NCBI GenBank assembly: GCA_900541395.1
Contig: UQJT01000002.1
Span: 74,734-138,733 of the forward strand
Origin: an uncultured Desulfovibrio sp.
GTDB lineage: Bacteria > Desulfobacterota > Desulfovibrionia > Desulfovibrionales > Desulfovibrionaceae
DNA: 64,000 nucleotides
Direction: 5' to 3'
Of this stretch, positions 34,823 through 42,862 are shown piece after piece (position 1 is the first letter of the stretch; every line of letters begins with the position of its first letter). The translations under genes and the position numbers were made by a program. The notes beneath the pieces were generated by a model. That model made no database searches. It was not told the origin of the DNA and saw nothing but the letters and a program-made list of their open reading frames with translations.

Positions 34823-35665
34823 GTGCCCCTGCCTTCTTCCCGCCCGGCCGGGACGGATTTTTGTCGCCCGTTTCTGAAATGGGCGGGCGGCAAATATCGG
34901 TTGCTGCCCCGCATCCTGGAGGCTTTGCCCGCCGGACCCCGGCTGGTGGAGCCTTTTGTCGGTTCGGGGGCGGTCTGGCTCAATGCCCCGCACCCTCATA
35001 TCCTGGCGGCCGACGTCAACCCCGATCTGGTGGCTTTGTATCGTGTTGTCGAGGGGGAGGGCGAGGCGTTTCTTGCGCGTTGTCGTCCTCTGTTCACACC
35101 GGAAACCAACACGCCGGAAGCGTTTTACGCGTTGAGGGCCCGATTCAACGCCGCTTCCGAGCCCGGTGAACGCGCCGCCCTGCTGCTGTATCTCAACCGC
35201 CATGCCTACAACGGTCTGGTGCGCTACAACGCGGCGGGAGCTTACAACGTGCCCTTCGGCCGCTATCGGGCCCCGTATTTTCCCGAGCGGGAATTGCGGA
35301 GCTTTGCGCTCCGCGCCCGCAAAGCCGAATTCGCCGCATCGGATTTTCGCGAAACCTTCCGACGCCTGCGGCCGGGAGACGTGGTCTACGCCGACCCTCC
35401 TTACGCCCCTCTGTCCGCCACCGCCGATTTCACGGCCTATGCGGGCTGTTCTTTTACCTGGGCCGATCAGGTCGACTTGGCCCGCCTGGCGCGCGAGGCC
35501 GCCCGCGCGGGCATACCCGTTTTAATCAGCAATCATGATACGGACGCCGTGCGCGAGTTGTACGCCGGGGCGCGCCTTGCCCGTTTCGCCGTTTCCCGCA
35601 GCATCAGTTGCCGAGGAGCAGACCGTCGCCCCGTGGGTGAACTGCTGGCCCTGTTTGAGGAGTAA
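34823..35665 (+). CDS. Dam-type DNA adenine-N6 methyltransferase
   Basis: A 280-aa class alpha methylase related to Dam/M.DpnII. Motif X/I is FLKWAGGKYRLL and VEPFVGSGAVWLN, motif IV is the catalytic DPPYAPLS, and LNRHAYNGLVRYN matches the family target-recognition start. Recognition of GATC is likely from family but not shown. The GTG at 34823 is used, 4 bp after the rubredoxin stop with no clear ribosome site of its own, so translation may be coupled. No endonuclease is adjacent: it looks like an orphan methylase in an oxidative-stress cluster. Confidence 0.88.
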   Translation: MPLPSSRPAGTDFCRPFLKWAGGKYRLLPRILEALPAGPRLVEPFVGSGAVWLNAPHPHILAADVNPDLVALYRVVEGEGEAFLARCRPLFTPETNTPEAFYALRARFNAASEPGERAALLLYLNRHAYNGLVRYNAAGAYNVPFGRYRAPYFPERELRSFALRARKAEFAASDFRETFRRLRPGDVVYADPPYAPLSATADFTAYAGCSFTWADQVDLARLAREAARAGIPVLISNHDTDAVRELYAGARLARFAVSRSISCRGADRRPVGELLALFEE

Positions 35666-35826
35666 CGGCTTCCTCGGCTTCTCGAAGAAGGCCGAGCGTC
35701 GTGTCCGACGGGCGACGGGATGACGGGCGGGAAGAGCTCGGACAAGCGATACCGCCTGCATGTTTGGAACTGCCGACGGTATCGGCCTGCATTCGAGGCC
35801 CTGTGTTTCATGCGCTGATTTTGCGC

Positions 35827-36174
35827 CTACGGTTTGATATAGGCGAAACCTTCGCGCTGAAGATGCACGATTTCCACCACCCCGGCGGGTACCACACGGC
35901 AGCCGGGCCACAAGGCGTCGGATGAGATGTCGTTGCTTTTGAGAGCGTTGGCGCACAGACGGATATCCAGTCCCATGCTCGTCAGCTCCGCGCCCCGCGC
36001 CGCCAGATCGGCGTGTTCCCTGGTAAACAGCCTGACTGCGGGGCCGTTGGCCACCAGCACCATGCGGAAACTTTCGCCGGGCAGGCCGTTCTTGTAGTTG
36101 GCCGCATTATTAAAGGCCAGATTCAGCACCTTGGGATCGTCGCTGTCGATGTGCAGCAGCAGATCGTAATTCAT
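35827..36174 (-). CDS. DsrE-family small protein
   Basis: A 115-aa cytosolic protein of the DsrE/DsrF-like fold (NYDLLLHIDSDDPKVLNLAFNNAANYKNG, MVLVANGPAVRLFTRE). One Cys (RLCANAL) stands near residue 79 and a second later (PGCRVV), the first in the position used for sulfur transfer in TusD/DsrE proteins. ATG 36174 is chosen over the TTG directly before it. It may be an intracellular sulfur carrier; the partner is unknown. Monocistronic, between the methylase and htpG. Confidence 0.82.
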   Translation of the reverse strand: MNYDLLLHIDSDDPKVLNLAFNNAANYKNGLPGESFRMVLVANGPAVRLFTREHADLAARGAELTSMGLDIRLCANALKSNDISSDALWPGCRVVPAGVVEIVHLQREGFAYIKP

Positions 36175-36320
36175 CAAAAGTTCCTTTGCGGTTTGAAACC
36201 TCCCCCCTCAGGGGGAAAAGTGGAGTCGACAAAACGGCGGAGCCGAGAAACCCTTTTCCGTAACCTCTTCCCCCAGGGAGGGACGAGCCGCAAGCCCCCT
36301 ATCCGTCGGCTGCGGATTTT

Positions 36321-38333
36321 CTACAGCTTTCTTAAGTCCGCATACCATGTAGCGGCTTCGTTCAGAAGTTTAAGGGAGCGATCGGCCATGGAATAGGGGT
36401 CGTTGAGGTAACCGTCAAGGAGCAGGGTATTGTCGTACAGGTTGTTGACGATGTCGGTCAGCAAGGGATCGTCGGGGTTGGTCTTGTGGATGCGCAACAG
36501 GGCGCGCATGAGCGGATGATCGGGGTTCAGCTCCAGAATCTTCCGGGGGATGCCGTCGCTTTTCTGCATGACGCGCATGAGTTTTTCCATGGAGGACGAT
36601 ACGCCGTCGGGCGACGCCAGGCAGGCCGGGCTGCCGCTCAGGCGGTCGGATACGCGGACTTCCTTGATCTGATCGCCCAGAATGGCGCGTATCTTGTCCA
36701 CCAACCGCTCAAAAGCCGCCTTGTCGTCGTCGGACAGGGGCTCGGCCTTAGGCTCGGTTTCGCCGGTATCCGGCAATTCGTCCAGAGCGTCGGCGGCGGC
36801 CTGCTCCACGCTCTTGAAAGGATGCCCCTTATACTCCATGAGGCTTTCCAGGGCGAATTCGTCCACGGCCTCCAGCAGGTAGAGCACTTCCACCCCCTTG
36901 CGGCGGAAGCGTTCCAGATGAGGATTGACCTTGGCCGCTTCGCGGGTGGGCGCGGTCACGTACCAGATTTCCTTCTGGCCCGACTTGGCCCGGCTCAGGT
37001 AGTCATCCAGGCTGGTCACGTGATCGTCTTCGGTGGCCGAGGACGGGAAGCGCAGCAGCGGGGCCACGCGGTCGCGGTTCATATAGTCGTTGAACGCGAA
37101 TTTGAAATAGCGGCCGTGCAGCTTCCAGAAGGCTTCGTACTTGTCTTTGTCCGCGGCGGCCATGCGCTCCAGATGGGTGAGCACCTGCTTGACGATGGTC
37201 TGCGATATTTTACGCAGCACCACATTTTCCTGGAGAGTCTCGCGTGAAATATTGAGGGGCAGGTCCTCGGTATCCACCACGCCCTTCAGGAAGGCCAGAT
37301 AATTGGGAATGAGTTCGCTGTTGGAGCGCTCGATGAGTACCCGGCGCACATAGAGATCCAGGCCCCATTCATCCTTCCGGTCATGAAAATAATCCTGGGC
37401 CGTGTCGGGAATAAAGAGCAACGCCGTGAACTGGACGGGGGCGTCCACCGACAGATGGATAATGTCCAGAGGCGGCTTGGAATCGTAGCTGAGGAATTTG
37501 TAAAATTCGTCGTACTGCTCCTTGGTGATGGAGAACTTGGGCTCACGCCACAGGGCGGGCGTGGTGTTGACGCGCTCGCCCTCCAGCAGAATGGGAAAAG
37601 GCAGGAAGTTGGAGTGCCCGCGAATGATGGATTCGAGACGGTACTTTTCCAGAAATTCTTTGGCGTCGTCCTTGAGATGGGCCTTGATGACGGTGCCTCG
37701 TTTGAAGTTTCGCGCCTCGTCGCCCTCCAGGGCCTTGACGGAAAAACTGCCCGTGCCGTCCGAGGTCCATACGTGGGGAGTGCCGTCGCCCCGGGCTGCC
37801 ACCGAAACAACTTCCACCTTGTCCGCCACCATGAACACCGAGTAAAAGCCCACCCCGAAATGGCCGATGATCTGCGTGGCGTCGGAGCGGCCGCCCTCGT
37901 TTTCCTTGGCGTCGCTTTCGTCGGTCGGGGCTTCGTCCTCCGAAGCCCGCTCGGCCGCTTCGGCCGTTTTGTCCCGAGCATCCTCACCGTCGGCCCGTTC
38001 CGCCTCGCGTTCGCGCAGGAACTGTTCCGAACCCGACTTGGCGATGGTGCCCAGGTTGTCGATCATTTCCTGTTCGGTCATCCCCACGCCGGTATCGGTT
38101 ACGATAAGCATGTCGGCCTCTTTGTCGGCCGTGATGCGGATCTCCAACGGCAGATCGGCGTCGCGCACGCTTTCGCCCTTGTTCTGAAGAAAGCGCGCCT
38201 TTTCCAGCGCGTCCGAGGCGTTGGAGAGCAGTTCGCGCAGAAAGATTTCCCGATTGGTATACAGAGAATGGGTGAGAATATTGAGTACCTTGCGCGTTTC
38301 CGCGCGGAACTGGTGCGTTTTGGCCTTGGCCAT
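36321..38333 (-). CDS. htpG: Molecular chaperone Hsp90 (HtpG) with acidic insertion
   Basis: A 670-aa ATP-dependent chaperone, about 40 longer than usual. The N-domain has LRELLSNASDALEK, DTGVGM, GTIAKSGS and GHFGVGFYSVFMVAD; middle and C-terminal dimer domains follow in standard order. Between SGSEQFL and IIGHFGVG (about residues 107-153) lies an extra stretch of some 40 charged residues rich in E, D, A and K, in the ATP-lid region. E. coli HtpG has only a short loop there. Monocistronic on the minus strand. Confidence 0.95.
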   Translation of the reverse strand: MAKAKTHQFRAETRKVLNILTHSLYTNREIFLRELLSNASDALEKARFLQNKGESVRDADLPLEIRITADKEADMLIVTDTGVGMTEQEMIDNLGTIAKSGSEQFLREREAERADGEDARDKTAEAAERASEDEAPTDESDAKENEGGRSDATQIIGHFGVGFYSVFMVADKVEVVSVAARGDGTPHVWTSDGTGSFSVKALEGDEARNFKRGTVIKAHLKDDAKEFLEKYRLESIIRGHSNFLPFPILLEGERVNTTPALWREPKFSITKEQYDEFYKFLSYDSKPPLDIIHLSVDAPVQFTALLFIPDTAQDYFHDRKDEWGLDLYVRRVLIERSNSELIPNYLAFLKGVVDTEDLPLNISRETLQENVVLRKISQTIVKQVLTHLERMAAADKDKYEAFWKLHGRYFKFAFNDYMNRDRVAPLLRFPSSATEDDHVTSLDDYLSRAKSGQKEIWYVTAPTREAAKVNPHLERFRRKGVEVLYLLEAVDEFALESLMEYKGHPFKSVEQAAADALDELPDTGETEPKAEPLSDDDKAAFERLVDKIRAILGDQIKEVRVSDRLSGSPACLASPDGVSSSMEKLMRVMQKSDGIPRKILELNPDHPLMRALLRIHKTNPDDPLLTDIVNNLYDNTLLLDGYLNDPYSMADRSLKLLNEAATWYADLRKL

Positions 38334-38497
38334 GAGAGAGCCTCCTCGAACATTGTACTGTATTGTTTTCAGATAATGCGTTCGTTACAGCCGTCAAGAG
38401 CGCCTCATGAGAATAGCGCGACGGAGGAAGCGGGACGGAAACAAGCGCATACCGTCTGCGATGGGAAAATGAGGGTCGACCGGTTTATTCGCAACAT

Positions 38498-38534
38498 CGA
38501 AAAACAAAGCCCGCGAACAGGCGTTCGCGGGCTT
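38498..38534 (-). terminator. Rho-independent terminator of metG
   Basis: A perfect 12-bp stem (AAGCCCGCGAAC arms, loop of 4) followed on the minus strand by TTTGTTTTTC, about 28 nt beyond the metG stop. Confidence 0.85.
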
Positions 38535-38561
38535 AAAAGCAAGACACGTCGTTCCGTCAGG

Positions 38562-40550
38562 TCAACTGATCGTGGAACCGTCGGGCGCGGGCGCGGTGAG
38601 CAGCGCCAGTCCTCCCTCCCATTCGGCGGTGAGGATCATGCCCTGCGATTCCAGGCCGCGCAGTTTGCGCGGAGGCAGGTTGGCCACCACCACGACCTGC
38701 TTGCCCACCAGGCTTTCAGGCTGGAAAAAGGCGGCGATGCCCGACACGATTTGCCGGGGTTTGTCCTCGCCCAGGTCCACGTCGAAGCGCAGCAGCTTAT
38801 CCGCGTTGGGATGCCGTTCGGCCGCCAGGATGGTGCCCACGCGCAGGTCAAGCTTTTGAAAGTCGGCGTATTCGATGGGCGCCTTGACTTCGTCCCGATC
38901 GGTCCCGGTCGGAGCGGAGGAGGAGGCCGGGGCCGTTTTGGGCGCGGCCGTCTGTTCGGCTTTTTCAGGTTTGGTCGGAGCGGGCTGGGGCGCGGGCATA
39001 TCCAGACGAGGGAAGAGATTGGATGCGCGGGCGATGTCCGCGCCGCTGCGCAGATGCACCCGGCACTGCAGCAAATCGTCCAGGGCCTCGGGCCGGAAGG
39101 CTTCGGGACGCAACGGCCGCCCCAACTGTTCCTGCATGGCGGCGGAAGCGGACGGCATGACCGGCCACAGCAGCCGGGCCACTTTGTACATGGCTTCCAG
39201 CAGCGTGCGCACCACCGTGCCCAGCCGCTCCGTGTTCCCTTCCTTGAACAGAGTCCAGGGGGCCTGGGCGTCCACATACTTGTTCATGGCCCGGACGGGT
39301 TCCCACAGGGCTTCCAGGGCCTGGGAAAAACGTACCTGGCGGAACAATTGCACGTAGTTGGCCGCGGCGGCGTCGGTCAGTTCGGCCAGAACGTCGTCTT
39401 CCTCCGTCGGGGCCCCCAATGGCGGCACTTTACCGTCGAAGTATTTGCCGTTCATGGACAGGACGCGGCTGAACAGGTTGCCCAGGTCGTTGGCCAGATC
39501 GGCGTTGATGCGGGTGGTCACGGTCTCGTCCGAGAAGGAGGCGTCGGCTCCGAAGTGCATTTCCCGCAGCAGGAAGTACCGGAAGGCGTCCAGGCCGAAA
39601 TGAGCGGCCGCCTTTCGGGGGTCCACCACGTTGCCCAGGGATTTGGACATTTTGGTGTCGCGCACCAGCCAGTAGCCGTGCACGTTGAGATGTTCGTACA
39701 CCGGCAGGTCGGCCGCTTTGAGGATGGTGGGCCAGAATACGCCGTGGGGCTTGAGGATGTCCTTGGCCACCAGGTGTTCGCCCGGCCAGAAACGGGCGTA
39801 GTCGCCGTTCGCGTCGCCCTCGTTGTCCGGCCAGCCCAGGGCGGAAATATAGTTGGCCAGGGCGTCGAACCACACGTAGCACACATAGTCGCGGTCGAAG
39901 GGCAGTTCCACGCCCCAGGTCAGACGGGTCTTGGGTCGCGAGATGCACAAATCCTCCAGCACCCCGCCGTCCAGCATGGACAGCACCTCGTTGCGGTAGC
40001 GCTCGGGCCGGATGAAGTCGGGATGGTCCAGGATGTGCTGTTTCAGCCAGCCCTGATATTTGGACATTTTGAAAAAGTAATTTTTTTCGCTGATGTATTC
40101 GGGCTTGGTCTGATGCTGCGGGCACAGGCCGTCCACCAGCTCTTTTTCGGTGTAGAAGCGTTCGCACCCGAAGCAGTAATGGCCGCCGTATTCGCCGAAA
40201 TAAATATCGCCCTTGTCGTAGATGCGTTGCAGCAGGGCCTGTACGGAAGCCTTGTGGGCCGGATCGGTGGTGCGGATGAAGCGGTCGTACTCGATGCCGA
40301 GTTCGGGCCACAGGGCCTGATATTCGCCGGAAATGCCGTCCACGAATTCCTGCGGAGATTGCCCCGCGGCGGCGGCCGCCTTGACGATTTTGTCTCCGTG
40401 TTCGTCCGTGCCGGTAAGCATGCGGACCTCTTCTCCGGCCAGGCGGTGGAAGCGTTTGAGCGCGTCGGCCACAAAGGTGGTGTACGCGTGCCCCAGATGG
40501 GGGCGGGCGTTGACGTAGTAGATGGGGGTGGTGATGTAGTAGTTGCGCAC
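38562..40550 (-). CDS. metG: Methionyl-tRNA synthetase
   Basis: A 662-aa class I synthetase. It has YYITTPIYYVNARPHLGHAY (HIGH box HLGH), a zinc knuckle CFGC...CPQH in which the fourth ligand is His, DTKMSKSLGN (KMSKS), and a C-terminal EMAP/Trbp111 tRNA-binding OB domain (about 555-662, LDLRVGTILAAERHPNADKLL) after an Ala/Pro/Lys linker. The GTG at 40550 is chosen: AGGAG lies 7 nt upstream and the family start aligns. An ATG at 40637 would add 29 unmatched residues. It follows ricT by about 100 bp. Confidence 0.95.
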   Translation of the reverse strand: MRNYYITTPIYYVNARPHLGHAYTTFVADALKRFHRLAGEEVRMLTGTDEHGDKIVKAAAAAGQSPQEFVDGISGEYQALWPELGIEYDRFIRTTDPAHKASVQALLQRIYDKGDIYFGEYGGHYCFGCERFYTEKELVDGLCPQHQTKPEYISEKNYFFKMSKYQGWLKQHILDHPDFIRPERYRNEVLSMLDGGVLEDLCISRPKTRLTWGVELPFDRDYVCYVWFDALANYISALGWPDNEGDANGDYARFWPGEHLVAKDILKPHGVFWPTILKAADLPVYEHLNVHGYWLVRDTKMSKSLGNVVDPRKAAAHFGLDAFRYFLLREMHFGADASFSDETVTTRINADLANDLGNLFSRVLSMNGKYFDGKVPPLGAPTEEDDVLAELTDAAAANYVQLFRQVRFSQALEALWEPVRAMNKYVDAQAPWTLFKEGNTERLGTVVRTLLEAMYKVARLLWPVMPSASAAMQEQLGRPLRPEAFRPEALDDLLQCRVHLRSGADIARASNLFPRLDMPAPQPAPTKPEKAEQTAAPKTAPASSSAPTGTDRDEVKAPIEYADFQKLDLRVGTILAAERHPNADKLLRFDVDLGEDKPRQIVSGIAAFFQPESLVGKQVVVVANLPPRKLRGLESQGMILTAEWEGGLALLTAPAPDGSTIS

Positions 40551-40649
40551 GGGAGACTCCTGCTCAGGGTAATTCCTCGGTGAAAGGAACCGGCCGTTTG
40601 ATTCGGGCGTGGAAGGCACGGGAGAAAACGTCGTCATGGGGGAGCCGGT

Positions 40650-41783
40650 TCAGCGTCCGGAGCTTTCGTCGGGACCGCCGGACGGCGCGTCGGAGGCGCG
40701 TTCGCCGCGCTGTTCCTGATCCGGGCCGGTTTTGCGGCGGCGTCGGCGTTTGGGACGGGCTTCCGCTGCCGTCGGCATTTCTTCCGATCGGGGGTCGGCG
40801 GCCGGGTCAAGTTCGGCCAGGTCCGCATCCAGGGTATCGGGCGCCGCGGAAACCACCATCAACTCCTGATTGGGGCGCTGTTCCCGGCTTCCGGCCGGGG
40901 GTGGCGTCTCGGCGCGGTGCGGATGGAGTTCCTGCCATTCCTCCAGAGAATACTCGGTTTCCTGCCCTCCGTCGGGCAGGACGACGATGGCGTTGCGGAA
41001 CATATTGCCGCGCAGCACGCGCATGGGCCCGAGGTCGGTCTGGTAGCGCTTGCCCAGCTTGGGGCAACTGCGGTGAAAGGCGTCGTAGTTGTCCTGCTCG
41101 TAACTCAGGCAGCACAACAGGCGACCGCAGATGCCCGAAATTTTGGCCGGGTTGAGGAACAGGTTCTGTTCTTTGGCCATTTTGATGGTCACGGGCGCGA
41201 ATTTACGCAGGTAACGGCGGCAGCAGCACACCATGCCGCAGTTGCCCAACGCCCCGAGCATCTGGGTTTCGTGGCGCACGCCGATCTGGCGCAGTTCGAT
41301 GCGGGTGCGGTACTGGCGCACCAGGTCTTTGACCAGTTCGCGAAAGTCGATACGGGTGGGCGCGGTGAAATAGAAGATCATTTTGCCGCGATCGAACTGG
41401 GTTTCCACATCCACCAACTTCATATCCAAGCCGCGTTCCGCGATGCAGCGGCGGCAGAAAACGCGGGCCTCGGCCGACAATTCCTCGTTGGCCCGGCCTT
41501 CCCTTTGTTCCTCGGGCGTGGCGGCGCGGGCCTCGGGCAGGGGAGTCGGTTCGGCCGCGGAGGGCTCCGACAGGGCGGGGTCCGCCTCCGGGAACGGGGC
41601 AAGGTCCCGCGCATCGCCCGAGGCCGGGCGCTGCCAGACCACGCGTCCGAATTCCGGTCCGCGTTCGGTGTCCACCATCACGCCGTCGCCCACGGCGAAC
41701 GGGGCCGCGCCCTCGGGCGTCGCGCCGCGACAGGCCAGCACCTGGCCGTATTCGCTGAAGCGTATGCCGAGTATCTGTTTCAT
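40650..41783 (-). CDS. ricT: PSP1-domain protein RicT (YaaT)
   Basis: A 377-aa cytosolic protein with the PSP1 C-terminal domain. Cys-rich motifs are GNCGMVCCCRRYLRKF and SGICGRLLCCLSYEQDNYDAF. In Bacillus RicT binds an iron-sulfur cluster and, with RicA and RicF, helps RNase Y mRNA processing; the role outside Firmicutes is less clear. It has a low-complexity Glu/Ala/Pro segment (about 65-105) and an acidic-basic C-terminal tail (about 300-377). ATG 41783 (MKQILGIRF). Upstream of metG, with an unusual leader. Confidence 0.85.
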   Translation of the reverse strand: MKQILGIRFSEYGQVLACRGATPEGAAPFAVGDGVMVDTERGPEFGRVVWQRPASGDARDLAPFPEADPALSEPSAAEPTPLPEARAATPEEQREGRANEELSAEARVFCRRCIAERGLDMKLVDVETQFDRGKMIFYFTAPTRIDFRELVKDLVRQYRTRIELRQIGVRHETQMLGALGNCGMVCCCRRYLRKFAPVTIKMAKEQNLFLNPAKISGICGRLLCCLSYEQDNYDAFHRSCPKLGKRYQTDLGPMRVLRGNMFRNAIVVLPDGGQETEYSLEEWQELHPHRAETPPPAGSREQRPNQELMVVSAAPDTLDADLAELDPAADPRSEEMPTAAEARPKRRRRRKTGPDQEQRGERASDAPSGGPDESSGR

Positions 41784-42109
41784 GTCCGTCCGATAAAAAA
41801 GGCCGGGCGCGCCCGGCCCCTGGTTATGAATGAAACGGGGCTTGGCCCCGGTCCCCCGTCGGGAGAGACAATCTCCCCACAGGTCCTGTGCACGGCTTTG
41901 CCGAAAGGGCAATCTTCCCGCCCGGCATTGCGCAAGGAATTGTCTCTTTTCGGTCATTCGGCGTTTGGTGTCAAATATCCATCCCCGTTTGTCGGGGCGG
42001 ACGCGTCTTATGCCTCCGCCCGGCTCCGTTTGCCCTGCCCGCTGGCCTTCGGAACCGAACCGGACTATAAGGAACCGTTACTTCCATCCGTCCTTCGAGG
42101 AGTTGCGTC
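41784..42109. promoter_or_regulatory. Divergent region with ricT leader structures
   Basis: The 326 bp separate ricT (minus) from the HD gene (plus). On the minus strand a perfect 8-bp hairpin with U6 lies just before the ricT start (annotated separately). Further up are GGGGC / GCCCC near 41837-41849, GGGAGA / TCTCCC (41861-41877), and AGAGACAAT (41864-41872), which can instead pair with ATTGTCTCT (41939-41947). I found no T-box motif and no leader ORF I trust. Confidence 0.5.
41795..41818 (-). terminator. Terminator-like hairpin 11 nt before the ricT ATG
   Basis: GGCCGGGC / GCCCGGCC stem with a 2-nt gap followed by TTTTTT on the minus strand. No gene lies upstream on that strand to terminate, so attenuation of ricT-metG is the simplest reading. 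Confidence 0.6.
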
Positions 42110-42670
42110 ATGATCGACCGCGATACAGCCTTGGAACTCTTGCGAGAAAACGCGCCCGAACCCCATCTTGTCCAGCACGCCCTGGCCAGCGAGGCCGTCC
42201 TGCGCGCCCTGGCCCGCCGTTTTGACGAAGACGAGGAACTGTGGGGGATTACCGGGTTGCTGCACGACTGGGATTACCCGCGTACCGCGGCCGACCCGGC
42301 GCGGCACGGCCTGGACGCCGCCGAACGTCTGGTCGGAATGCTGCCCGACGAGGCCTTGCAGGCCATTCGCGCCCATAACGCCGAATGCAACGGCAGCGCC
42401 GTGAGCGGCCGTTTCGACGTAGCCTTGCGTTGCGGCGAAACCGTCACCGGCCTGATCTCGGCGGCGGCCCTGGTGCGCCCCACGGGCATGGAGGGCATGC
42501 AGGCCTCCAGCCTCAAAAAGAAAATGAAGGATAAGGCCTTTGCCGCGTCCGTCAATCGCGCCGTCATCCGGCAGTGTACGGACATGGGCTTGGAACTGGA
42601 CGAATTTCTTACCCTGGCCATTGAAGCCATGACTCCCGTCGCGGATAAGCTTGGACTTCGGCGGGGCTGA
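42110..42670 (+). CDS. HD-superfamily hydrolase
   Basis: A 186-aa protein with an HD domain: HLVQHALASEAVLRAL, ITGLLHDWDYPR (the HD pair), HGLDAAERL, IRAHNAECNGS. The pattern H...HD...H...D is that of stand-alone HDIG-type predicted phosphohydrolases acting on nucleotides. Downstream charged KKKMKDKAFA is typical of the group. AGGAGTTGCGTC precedes ATG 42110. No substrate can be named. Divergent from ricT. Confidence 0.82.
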   Translation: MIDRDTALELLRENAPEPHLVQHALASEAVLRALARRFDEDEELWGITGLLHDWDYPRTAADPARHGLDAAERLVGMLPDEALQAIRAHNAECNGSAVSGRFDVALRCGETVTGLISAAALVRPTGMEGMQASSLKKKMKDKAFAASVNRAVIRQCTDMGLELDEFLTLAIEAMTPVADKLGLRRG

Positions 42671-42862
42671 GGGATTGGGATTATCTGCCGTACGCCGTTT
42701 ATTTCCCCGACGCTTTTCCCCGGCCTGCCGTCGTGGCCCGTGTGACAATACTTGCCAGAGTCGGGGGCAAATCCTACGTTGTTTTTCATATTCTCCGCCC
42801 GAGCCCCGGTCGTTCGGGCGGAGGACAACGACTTGTCTTGTGATGTCTTATGAGGAGTTTCC

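Noticed and set aside
37383..40583. 1066-aa open frame on the plus strand across htpG and metG
   Set aside because: Antisense to two well-conserved genes; the long frame follows from high GC third-position bias and has no family motif.
41784..42109. T-box or SAM riboswitch before ricT-metG
   Set aside because: No AGGGTGG-type T-box core and no S-box consensus on the minus strand; only generic attenuator-like structures are seen.
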